Below are positions 45,955 to 56,158 of a stretch of 64,000 bases of DNA, piece by piece. The DNA lies in NCBI GenBank assembly GCA_013396995.1, contig VWZP01010489.1, positions 162,857-226,856 of the forward strand. The letters are read 5' to 3'. The position numbers and the translations under genes are program-made. Origin of the DNA: Dicaeum eximium. Its lineage: Eukaryota > Chordata > Aves > Passeriformes > Dicaeidae. The first letter of the stretch is position 1. Every line of letters starts with the position of its first letter. The notes beneath the pieces are model-generated. The model did not search any database and was not told where the DNA came from. It was given only the letters and a program-made list of their open reading frames with translations.

Positions 45955-46725
45955 GCGTGGCCGCTGTCCCTGTTTTAGGGGGATTTGGGAAGCTGGAAGT
46001 GGGTGGGATCCATCCCTTGGGTGATCTCCTTCCTTCAGTTGCCCCGCTGGAATCTAAATTCATCCAACATTCCATTCCTCAGGTTAGGAACAGACTTTCC
46101 TCTGTATTTATCTCCTGAATCAGAAGCAGTTGCGTGGCCGCTGTCCCTGTTTTAGGAGGATTTGGGAAGCTGGAAGTTGGTGGGATCCATCCCTTGGAGC
46201 GAGGTCTGCTTCCTTCAGTTGCCCCGCTGGAATCTAAATTCATCCAACATTCCATTCCTCAGGTTAGGAACAGACTTTCCTCTGTATTTACCTCCTCCGT
46301 ATTTACCTCCTGAATCAGAAGCAGTGGTGTGGCTTCTGTCCCTGTTTTAGGTGGATTTGGGAAGCTGGAAGCACAAAATTTCATGGGATCCATCCCTGAG
46401 CGCCTTTGGAGCGAGATCTCCTTCCTTTGATTGCCCCACGGGAATTTCCCTCCCTGAAACTCACCCAACATTCCATTCCTCAGGTTAAGGAGACACTTTC
46501 CTCTATATTTCTCTCCTCTGTATTTCTCTCCTGAATCAGAAGCAGAGGCGCAGCTTCTGTCCCTGTTTTAGGGGGATTTGGGAAGCTGGAAGTGGGTGGG
46601 ATCCATCCCTTGAGGCAAGGTCTCGTTCCTTCGGTTGCCCCGTGGGAATTTCCCTTCCCTGAAACTCACCCAACATTCCATTCCTCAGGTTAAGGAGAGA
46701 CTTTCCTCTGTATTTATTTCCCATT
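45955..46725. repeat. ~175-220 bp tandem repeat, four copies
   Basis: Units start at 45955, 46132, 46327 and 46548 with CTGTCCCTGTTTTAGG, then GGGATTTGGGAAGCTGGAAG, GGATCCATCCCT and CCAACATTCCATTCCTCAGG. Length differences come from small insertions such as an extra CCTCCGTATTTA. Confidence 0.93.
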
Positions 46726-48190
46726 ATTTTGGTGTTAGGGGTCCAAGATCCTGGGAAAAGCAGGATTGGATTTGATGGATCCGTTGTTTGTGCACACGGA
46801 ACAATCCCCGTGCTTTGGGAAACAAAGAGATGTCCCAAAATCCTCCTTTTTGGTTTTTTTTTTGCCACTGGAATGGCAAAACAGCTGCTCAGTGTCTCCG
46901 GGGTGGGTTGTCCCGAGTGTTCCTAAGGATTTTCTGGACCCAGAGCTGTGTGGAGGCTGGAATGTCAGTTTTGCTGTAAATCTGGACGTTTCAAAAGCTG
47001 TTTTCATTGCACTTGAACTCGAGCCAAATATTTTCAGCCTGACATGAGCAAGGACACTTTTTAAAACAAGAGTTTCAGAAGTATTGTTTTCCTTCCAAAA
47101 GAGAGAGAACTTCCCAATAAAAGAACTTTATTTTATTTTATTTTATTATTTCATTTAATTTCATTTCATTTCATTTTTTATCCTTACTAAATGTCATGGA
47201 CATGCTTTTTTTTTTTTTCTCCCGTGGAAAAACAATTACCATTTGTGAGGGAAAAAAAAGGGAATAATCAAAAATTCAGCATCATTTGGCATTTGTGGCA
47301 GAGTTTTATTCAATATAAACCATGGAAAAAAACCATGGATGTGGTTTGGTGGCACTTGGATGGTGCAGGAAGACACACAGGGACATCTTGGGTTCCCCTG
47401 AATCCAGATGAATTCCAATTTTCAAGGAATGACCCTAAAAAAAATCCCTGCTGTGGCTGAGAACTGAGATTGCTCCCAGATGGAGACAGGAGCAGTGGTG
47501 GGACATGGACTAACCAGGGAAAATAATGGGAAAAAATGCAAAATCTCCTTGAAGTTGAGGAAAAGTTGATGGAGCCTTTGGCCAGACATCAGGCTGAGGA
47601 CAAAACACAGATTTTTAATGCCATGTTCTCTTAAAACCCTAAATTTCTCCTCTAGATGTTTCCCATATCCTTTTGTTCCTTTGTCAACAGGTTTTTTTTT
47701 GGTTTGGGTTTTTTTCTTTGTTTGTTTGGGTTTTTTCTTTGTTTGTTTGGTTTTTTTTTTGTTTGTTTTGTTTTGTTCTTGTTTTTGTTTTTAATTCTGC
47801 TGAACTTTGTATTTAGGTAGGAAAAAAAAAAAAAATGAAGGGATCCTTCCTTCATGGCAAAACCCCTCATTCATCCTGGAGTGATCCATGCTGGGCCATA
47901 AATCCACGTGGAGCCTCATGTTGGAGCTCACCAGGTGTGACAGCTCCTGCAGCTCAGGCTTCTCTCTGAAATCCTTTATTTGGGATTTTTTCCCCCAAAC
48001 AGTTTTTGTTCTGGGAGGTTTGAGGGTCTGAAGGCGCAGATGGTTTGAGATTCCGATCTCGGGAGGGTCTGGATTGAGTTTTTTGTTTGATCACTCACAG
48101 GTGAGGGCTCTGACTCATAAAAAACCCAAATTTCGTTGTTTGTGTGCCAGGAGGCTGAGTCAGTGTGGGTCACGGCCTTGCATGGCGGGA
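46726..48190. other. intergenic DNA, low-complexity parts
   Basis: Unique sequence with TTTTATTTTA/TTTCATTTCA runs (47126-47180), a T run (47205-47218) and a T/G-rich TTTGTTTGTTTGGG stretch (47690-47795). No gene was seen. Confidence 0.6.
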
Positions 48191-48194
48191 GGGG

Positions 48195-48720
48195 ATGGAA
48201 TGGTCATGGAACTGTCATGGAATGGTCATGGAACGGTCATGGAATGGTCATGGAATGGTCATGGAACTGTCATGGAATTGTCATGGAATCTTCATGGAAT
48301 CGTCATGGAATGGTCATGGAATTGTCATGGAATCTTCATGGAATCGTCATGGAATCATCATGGAATCATCATGGAATGGTCATGGAACTGTCATGGAATG
48401 GTCATGGAATGGTCATGGAATGGTCATGGAACTGTCATGGAATGGTCATGGAATTGTCATGGAATTGTCATGGAATCTTCATGGAATCATCACGGAATCA
48501 TCATGGAATCATCATGGAATCGTCATGGAATGGTCATGGAATGGTCATGGAATCATCATGGAATGGTCATGGAATCATCATGGAATGGTCATGGAATCAT
48601 CATGGAATGGTCATGGAATCATCATGGAATGGTCAAGGAATGGTCATGGAACCGTCATGGAATGGTCATGGAATTATCATGGACTCTTCATGGAACTGTC
48701 ATGGAATGGTCATGGAATCA
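48195..48720. repeat. 12-bp minisatellite (TCATGGAAYSRT), ~44 copies
   Basis: Units such as TCATGGAATGGT, TCATGGAACTGT and TCATGGAATCAT alternate over 526 bases and end exactly at a CR1 3' tail. No plus-strand frame contains a stop in the usual unit, so three long overlapping frames are open. Confidence 0.98.
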
Positions 48721-48880
48721 GGGAATGGTTTGGGTGGAAGGGACACTCAGCTCATGGGCAGGGACACCTTCCACCACCCCGGGGTGCTCCAAGGATCCCA
48801 GGCTGCTCCAAGCCCCGTCCAGCCTGGCCTTGGACACTTCCAGGGATCCAGGAGCAGCCACAGCTTCCCTGGAAGAGCCG
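48714..48880 (-). mobile_element. CR1 LINE 3' end at the edge of the 12-bp array
   Basis: GGAATCAGGGAATGGTTTGG GTGGAAGGGACACTCAGC, then CACCTTCCACCACCCC and CCAGGAGCAGCCACAGCTTC. Confidence 0.92.
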
Positions 48881-49075
48881 AGCTTTGCTTTGCCTGGGGC
48901 TCAGCCTTGATTTTCCACCTTAAAAATCTGTTTTCCACCACCCAGCAATGATAACAAACATCCAACACCAGCAACGGCTCCTCCAGTCCTGGTTTTTACC
49001 ACTCTCCAGAAAACGGCAGGTTTTTAATCAAATTTCCTGCAAATGACCTCATTTTATCTGCAGTTATTGGAATGA

Positions 49076-49190
49076 ATCATGGATCTGCTCAGGTTTGAAG
49101 GGATATTTAAAGGTGGGAACACCTTCCACTCCCCCAGGCCGCTCCAACCCCCATCCAACCTGACCACGAATATTTCCAGGGACTCATTCG
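49076..49190 (-). mobile_element. degraded CR1 LINE 3' end
   Basis: GAATCATGGATCTGCTCAGG TTTGAAGGGATATTTAAAGG then ACACCTTCCACTCCCCCAGG keeps the CR1 order with many substitutions. Confidence 0.65.
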
Positions 49191-51049
49191 CACATCCAGG
49201 GACCCAAATCCATTCGAAAAAATTAATTTTCAGCCCTGGTTAATAAAATCTCCCTCTTCAGCAGGAGCACACGGAGCTTGTGCTCACAAACTCTGACTCA
49301 CCCCTGCTGCAAAACAACCACAAAGGAATAAATTCAGGGGAGGTTTTTTGGGTTTTTGTTTGTTTGTTTGTTTGTTTGTGGGGTTTTTTTTTGTGGTTTT
49401 TGTTTTGTTTTGTTTTTTGTTTTGTTTTTTTGTGTAAAGGACACGGCTCAGAACCCAAGTGTTGCTTCCAGGGTTGAATTCTTCTCCCAGTTGCTGTGGC
49501 TGTGGCAGGAGAGTTTGGCCCTGGAAACCCCCAGCACATTTTGGGGGAAAATCCACCTTTTTTGGTGTTTAACCTCCCAAGTCATGACAGGGATGATCCG
49601 AGCCAAAGGTGCCTGGTCTGAGCTCACCCAAAAAATGAGAATAATCCCTTAAGAAGAGCAAAGCCTTCATTAGTGAGAGAGAATTGTAGATTTATCCTCC
49701 CTCCGTGGAGAGAAATTCCTGAATATACCAGGCTTTTCTCTAACTGAGAGCTTAAACTCCATCTTTTTGCCAGACTGGATATTCCTCCTGTTTCTGCAGC
49801 ACTTATCCAAAGGCTTGGAAAGCCCCCAGCCATCCTTGCCCCACTTTCCTCTTGGAATATTTGTTCCAGAGAATATCCCATCAACATATTGATCTCCCTA
49901 AATCTTATTACGAGGTGCAGCAGGTCCAGCCACATCTCAGAAATTAATTTTCACCTTCCCCTTGCTTGATTATTTTTTTAAATTCCTGTTTCTGCATCAG
50001 ATTAAATCTAAAAATAAACGCTGTGTAAATACCTCTCTATATCCACTTTTTTTTTTTTTTTAATTTTTTCCTGTGTTTGAAGTGAAACAAAGTGAAAGCC
50101 TGAGTTAAATGTGGTTCCCAAGATAATTCCATCTGGGACAAGAGGCTGCTGGTGCCTTTTCCCCCTGAAGGTGGATTTAGCTTGCTGTGAGGGTGAAATC
50201 CTCTTTTCTCCACAGCCTGAGGAGAGGCTGCACTCATGGAATTTGGAGCACAGAGCTCTGCTCCAGGGAGGAGATGCCCTAAATCCCAGAGAATTCAGTC
50301 CTGTGACATAAATACACCCCGGTGCATCATTGTCCCAAAAAAACCTCCTGGCCGGGCTCAAGAAATTCAAATTTAATCTCAAAATGTCTCCACTTTTCGG
50401 GGCGTGAGCACGGAGCAGATGGAACAGATCTGCCCTGGTTTTGTGGCTGGTGCCAAAGGTGATAAAAAATCTCCCTGGCTGTGGGCAAGAGGCTCCAGCG
50501 CCCTCATCATTCCAGGGACAGGCTGGAATGGGAATGATCCTGGTGATGAGGGATGTCCCAGGGGGAAATTCAGCTCCTTTCCCTTTGGAATGCAGATGGG
50601 AAGGGCCAAGGCTGAGCCTCCATTGCCCGAATTTTCTGCAGACATCTTAAACAACTCAGGGTGGGATCCTCTCCTCTCCCAGGGCTGGGATACTCCCTGG
50701 TTTGTTTGGGTTTTTTTTTAATTTGCTATCTTAAAAATTGATTTCTTCGTGTTTTTAACAACTTCTTTCATCAGAACTCAGGCATCTGTTGAGCCCCTTC
50801 CTAAGCACCTTACTCGAGCGGCTTTTCCAGCTAAAAATCCCACTAACCTGAGTTTGATGGCATTAAGCTGGGACGGGAAGATTCCCTGGATCCAATTTCA
50901 GGAAGAACAACCCCTCATCCACAGCCACCAACCCATCAAATTCTCCCCATGGAATAGAGAAGCCCATTTTAGAGCTTGTTTCATCTGAGATGTCACTTCC
51001 TTCATTGGAAGGGAACAATTGGATATTAGGAAAAACAATCCTTCATGGG
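49191..51049. other. intergenic DNA, no gene seen
   Basis: Unique sequence with T/G-rich TTTGTTTGTTTG runs (49341-49435) and a T run (50047-50061). Confidence 0.6.
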
Positions 51050-51145
51050 AAGGGCTGTCCAGTGGGGCAGTCCTCATTCCTGGAGGGATTTAAAATCCCT
51101 GTGGATGTGGCACTTGGGGACATGGTTGGATTCCAATTATTTGGA
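51050..51145 (+). mobile_element. CR1 LINE internal 3' fragment
   Basis: CCTGGAGGGATTTAAAATCC CTGTGGATGTGGCACTTGGG GACATGGTT matches the same segment of the longer copy at 52235-52520. Confidence 0.8.
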
Positions 51146-52234
51146 GTTTTTTTCCCAACTTTATTGGTTCTGTAATTCCATTGTTCTATTCCTGGATCAA
51201 AAGCAGCCTGAGACCACAATTAGCCCTTCCAGACAGATTAAATTCCAGATTTAATCAGGAATAAAAATTATATAAATGAATGAATAATTCTTCCTTCCTT
51301 CCCTCCTTCCTTCCTTCCCTCCTTCCCCCAACTCCAGCATGGAGATGAAAAACAGAGATGGAAAACAGAGGTGTAAATGGGAAATATTCCCAATGAAGGT
51401 GCAGGGAAGGGCAAATTCTCCTGGATTGATGGGAAATGTGGTGTTCGGTGCTTTAAAAAGATTCATCCTTTTGGGTGGAACAAGCCTAAAACCTTCCTGC
51501 CTGTGGGGTGTTCCCTTAAACCTGCTGTGCCCTCGAGGATGTCGGGAATTGTGCATCACTAATTTGGTGACATAAATCTTGGGAAATGGGCATCTTGTTC
51601 CACAGCCAAAAAAAAAAAAAAAAAAGAAAAAAGAAAAAGAAAAAGGACTCAGGAAAGGCAAGCATTAAAAAAATTATCATCAAACCCCCTGAACACCACC
51701 CCCCGTCCATCCCCATCTCCACGTTTCCCTTCGGAAGGGGCTGGGGATGATAAAACCATGGATTAAAACGTGATAAAATCTCGGGATGACCTATTAGAGA
51801 TGACAAGGTTAATGCTCTCCCGATCCATCACCATCCATTCCCAGCTCCAGCTGCAGAGGGATTTGTGCATCCATCACCAGGGAGGCAGAGGCTGCTCCCC
51901 CACCTCTGCTGGCCCATCTGGGTCTAATCCCGAGCAGGGGGCCCCGGCTCATTCCTGCCCCCCATCCCTGCATCCTTCCCCTAAATAATGGATGTGCGGA
52001 GATTTTAGAGCACTGGAAATTCTGGGATTCCCCTCTGGAGCCTGGTGTGGGTTGTTACTGTGGAAAGCTGGGGAGTGGCTGTGCCTGGGCAGGACTGGGC
52101 TGGTGGGTAAAGACGAAATGCTGAGCCCAGCAGAGCAGGAATTTAAGGATTCCTACATTCCTAATCCCACACGGCTAAAAAACCTTGGGCATTAGCCAGG
52201 AAACTTCTGCACCACTGGAGAGAAGGATTTGGGT
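51146..52234. other. intergenic DNA, low-complexity parts
   Basis: A CTTCCTTCC run (51290-51328) and an A/G-rich tract (51608-51648); otherwise unique. No gene was seen. Confidence 0.6.
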
Positions 52235-52520
52235 CCCAGCTCTGCTTCCTCCGTGCCACACTTAAGGAAAAGAGGAAATGGCCTCAAGTTGCACCAGGAG
52301 AGGTTTAGGTTGGATCTGATGGAAAATTTCTTCCCCAAAAAGTGCTCAAGCCCTGGAACAAACTGCCCAGGGCAGGGGTGGAGTCCCCATCCCTGGAGGG
52401 ATTTAAAACCCTGTGGATGTGGCACTTGGGGACATGGGGCAGTGGTGGCCTTGGCAGGGCTGGGAATGGTTGGACTTGATGAACTTCGAGGGTTTCCATC
52501 CTAAAGTTCTCTGTGACTTC
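52235..52520 (+). mobile_element. CR1 LINE 3' region, older subfamily
   Basis: GAGGAAATGGCCTCAAGTTG CACCAGGAGAGGTTTAGGTT GGATCTGATG is the well-known CR1 block. CCCATCCCTGGAGGGATTTA and GGTTGGACTTGATGAACTTC follow. Confidence 0.95.
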
Positions 52521-52659
52521 CCAAGGAGGGCTGGAAATCCGCTCCTGCTGGGGCCATGTGATCCGTGACCCCCAAGGGTTTCTCTGGCTCTGAGAAATTT
52601 CCATGGGGGCTCGGACTAGATCATAAAATAGAGGGAATCTAATCACAGGTAGATCCCCA

Positions 52660-52800
52660 GAACCCCAGAATTCCAGAACCCCAGAACAGTTGGGTTGGAA
52701 GGCATCTTAAAGCCCATCCCACCCCACCTTCCACCATCCCAGGCTGCTCCCAGCCCCATCCAGCCTTTAGAGGTCCCTTCCAACCACCCCTTCCATGATC
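52660..52800 (-). mobile_element. CR1 LINE 3' end
   Basis: Repeated CCCCAGAA at the tail, then GTTGGGTTGGAAGGCATCTT AAAGCCCATCC and CCTTCCACCATCCCAGGCTG. Confidence 0.85.
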
Positions 52801-54044
52801 CTACATGATCTGGAGAAGTCTGGGCAGTGGGACAGCCCTGCTGGAGCCCCGTCCCTCCTGCAGCAGGGAATAAAGTGAGATGAAACTCCTAAAATCCAGT
52901 TCTCCAGGACTGAGCTCCCCAGCCCACACCCCAGGGATGAGAGACCACAATCCCAGCTGGAATAGCGAGACGTGGGATCGGACACATCATCGTTACTTCC
53001 ATGGGTCTGCCAGCCAAGCCAGGGGGAAAATGGGATGAGACAGCTCCAGCAGCTTCGGGATTCCCGATGGATGCGGGGATGAGACAGCTCCAGCAGCTTC
53101 GGGATTCCCGATGGATGCGGGGATCGGCAGAGTTCACCCGGCAGAGCTGAGAATGACGGGGAGTTAATCGCTGTCCCCTGGATTATGTAGGAATCCATGG
53201 AATTTTGGGGTTTTCATGGATGAAAACGCCGGATGGGATGTAGATCTGTGGCAGGAGGGATGCAGAGGCAGCAGCTTCCCTCCCGAGGTGCCCAGAAATG
53301 ACACATCAGCACTGAATTATCCTGTGCTTATCCATCTCAGCCAACAGCTGTTCGTTATCGTTTATTCTGTTTTTAACCCTTATTGTGGATTTGGTCCCAA
53401 ATTACTGCTGGAGTTTGGGGTGTGCCCAAAGCTGACGGATTTATTTCTGTATAAAACCAAAATATTACCGAGTGATTTCCGGCTTTATGGGCGTGCAGGG
53501 TGCCACAAACACCCCAAAACTGCGAGAAGGCGAGATGTGAGGTTTGGGGGGCGCACCCGAGGTCAGCTCCTGGAGATGAAACCAAACGAGCTTTTATTGC
53601 AAGAAGAGGCAGAATTTCGATCATTCCCTGCTTTTCTTATTACAAAGCGCTGTGCTTTAAATGGAAATAGAGGGCGAATGTTTGCCGGGGACTCCGTGCC
53701 CCAGCCTCGTTACTGCTCGTGCTGGCGCTAATTAAGGTGATGTGCGCACAATTAAACACACACACCTCGAGCCAGATGTTCCGGCAGGAATTTAGGCCGG
53801 GACTAAAAGCCCTTATGCTGATTTTTGTAAGGCGATGCCCTTTAATATCGGCTTGTCTGTGCAGAAGCGCCCGCCGCTGATAAAGGCTTGATTGCCTGAG
53901 GAAATTCCCGGTAATTACTGCTGGAATCAAACAGGAGTGGGATCCACACGGATACAAAGGTGGCGTTTCCCAGGAATTTATTGGACCATTAAAGCCGTGG
54001 CGAAACAGAATTAAAAAGAGAATTGTCATGGATTTTTACACCGA
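52801..54044. other. intergenic DNA, candidate regulatory segment
   Basis: Unique except for a 44-bp direct duplication at 53035-53122 (GAGACAGCTCCAGCAGCTTC). 53630-53960 is a candidate conserved element. Confidence 0.5.
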
Positions 54045-54104
54045 GGCTGGGGAGGTTCTGTGGCTGCCCCATCCCTGGAAGTGTCCAAGGCCAGGTTGGA
54101 CGGA
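54045..54104 (+). mobile_element. CR1 LINE short fragment
   Basis: GGTTCTGTGGCTGCCCCATC CCTGGAAGTGTCCAAGGCCA GGTTGGA, cut off at both ends, directly next to the inverted-repeat arm. Confidence 0.8.
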
Positions 54105-54860
54105 TCCCTGGCAGCAGGGTTTGGATCCTTGGCTCTCGCCCAGAAAACCGGGAAAAAATGCGTAATATTTTAACTTTATGCACTCAAGCTGCTCAGCTGG
54201 GCTCAATCCATTTCTTATCTCTGCTTTTTGTCTGGCAGCCACGGGGAGAGCATTTCCTTAAAAAAGCAGGGGCACAGAGAAGTTTTAAACAGCGTTTCTG
54301 GGGAAAGCAGAGGTGTTGCCACGGGCTGGTTGTTTCTAGCAGGAGAAATTTGGGATAAAAGAGGACAGAATCTGAGGCTGGGAATTCTTGGCCAGAGCCA
54401 AACGTGCAGAAATCCCACCCTGGGGAAGGTGGACATCCCAATCCCTGACATATCTTTACATCTTTCTACACAAAAGTGGAAAATCCCTTAAATCCTCACA
54501 AAATTCCCTAAATGACCACAGAAAAAAAATTCCCAGAAGGAAAAGGAGCCAGTCCTGGAAGGGGAGCGATAGGAAAACTGGGGACAAACTTTGTGTCCGG
54601 GCTGCTGTGACAGGACAAGGGGGGTGCTTTTAAAAGGAGGAATTTGGCTGGATTTAGATTGGATTTGAGGAAGGAGATTTTGCGGTGAGGGTGGGGAGGC
54701 CCTGGAATGGAATTCCCAGAGAAATTGTGGCTGTCCCATCCCTGGAAGTGTGCAAGGACAGGACTTGGAGCCACCTGGGATAATGGAAGGTGTCCCTGCC
54801 CACCTGGATGAGCTTTAAGGTCTCTCCAAGCCAAGCAATTCCAGGATTCCAGGTTCTCAT
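54105..54860. repeat. right arm of the ~0.75-kb inverted repeat
   Basis: Reverse complement of 43194-43955, with the CR1 3' end (54600-54860, plus orientation) at its outer side. The inner end differs by a replaced ~40-bp stretch around 54170. Confidence 0.92.
54600..54860 (+). mobile_element. CR1 LINE 3' end
   Basis: GATTGGATTTGAGGAAGGAG, AATTGTGGCTGTCCCATCCC and GAGCTTTAAGGTCTCTCCAA in CR1 order. Confidence 0.9.
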
Positions 54861-55835
54861 CCCTCCAGGAGCCCTTTGGCCTCCAGCTCTGTGTTATCCC
54901 CACTCCGAGGTGCCCTCCAGGGCCTGCTCTGTGCCCGTGGGAGAACACAAATCCCAAAATCTGCTGGTGCTTAATCGGGAAAAGATCCCTGGGCAGGGAG
55001 TGTGAGCAGCTCGGGATGTTTGGGAAAAGATCCCTGGCCAGGGAGTGGGAACAGCTCGGGATGTTCGGTGCCCACAGGAATGAAATCCACGCCGCAGCCC
55101 AGGCCTAAATCCTCTCTTCTGATTCAGTCAAACCAAAACAAAATTCCCTGGGCTGGGAAGGGGATTTGGAGTGAAGTGTGGGTTTCCCTGGAGGGGCATT
55201 TCCCTGCAGGAATGTGGGCTGTGTTTCCTGGGAAAGGCTGCTTTGGTTTGCTGCTGTTCCGTGATTTTGGTGGTGGCAAATAAGGCTCAATTCCCTTTTT
55301 CCCACCACAAAACCTGGGAATTATCTGGCAGGGTGGAATGGCTTCATATGCAAGGCTTTGAATTTCCTCTGAACCTTAATTTTTAAAAAAAAAATTAATC
55401 CTGGAAACCTTTCTGTCTCGCTGTCCTGGATTTTTGGAATGTTTTGATTCTGGTCCTGTAATGGCTGATGTCAGGATCAAAGTGAAATTGGGGTGCTTTG
55501 AGTGGGTTTAACGTCCCTTTTTCTTTTATCTCACCTCAGAAGGGAATGAAAGATGAGACCCCGGAGTTATTCCCAAGGGGAAGCATTCAGGGAAGCAAGA
55601 GGCAGAGAAATAAAAACCCAACCCTCTGGGGCATTTGAATGGCAATGAAAGAAGAGGGAACCAAGCCTGGGGAGATGTGAGGAGCCAGGAAGGACAACAG
55701 AGGAGGCATGGAAGGAAAATGGAGAGATGGGAATGGGAATGAGGCAATTAAAGGCAGGTTTGGTCAGGCAGGACCCTCTCCCTCATCCGTGCCTTGGAAA
55801 ACTGGCCTTGGAAAGGATCCCTGTCCCCCCTGTGC
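54861..55835. other. intergenic DNA, small duplication
   Basis: A ~48-bp direct duplication at 54978-55072 (GGGAAAAGATCCCTGG, CAGCTCGGGATGTT). Otherwise unique. Confidence 0.6.
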
Positions 55836-56158
55836 CAGCATTCCCAGCTCCTGTAAGGATTTTTCCCTCAGCAGCATTCCCTGTTCCTGCCAGGATTTTT
55901 CCCTCAGCAGCATTCCCTGTTCCTGCCAGGATTTTTCCCTCAGCAGCATTCCCAGCTCCCTGTCAGGATTTTCCCCTCAGCAGCATTCCCAACTCCTTGT
56001 CAGGATTTTTCCCTCAGCAGCATTCCCTGCTCCTGCCAGGATTTTTCCCGCAGCAGCATTCCCTGCTCCTGTCGGGATTTTTCCCTCAGCAGCATTCCCT
56101 GCTCCTGTAAGGATTTTTCCCTCAGCAGCATTCCCAGGTCCTGTCAGGATTTTTCCAT
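55836..56158. repeat. 33-bp minisatellite, ~10 copies
   Basis: Units of CAGCATTCCCTGTTCCTGCC AGGATTTTTCCCT with single-base variants. All plus frames stay open, giving a spurious repetitive protein. Confidence 0.95.
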
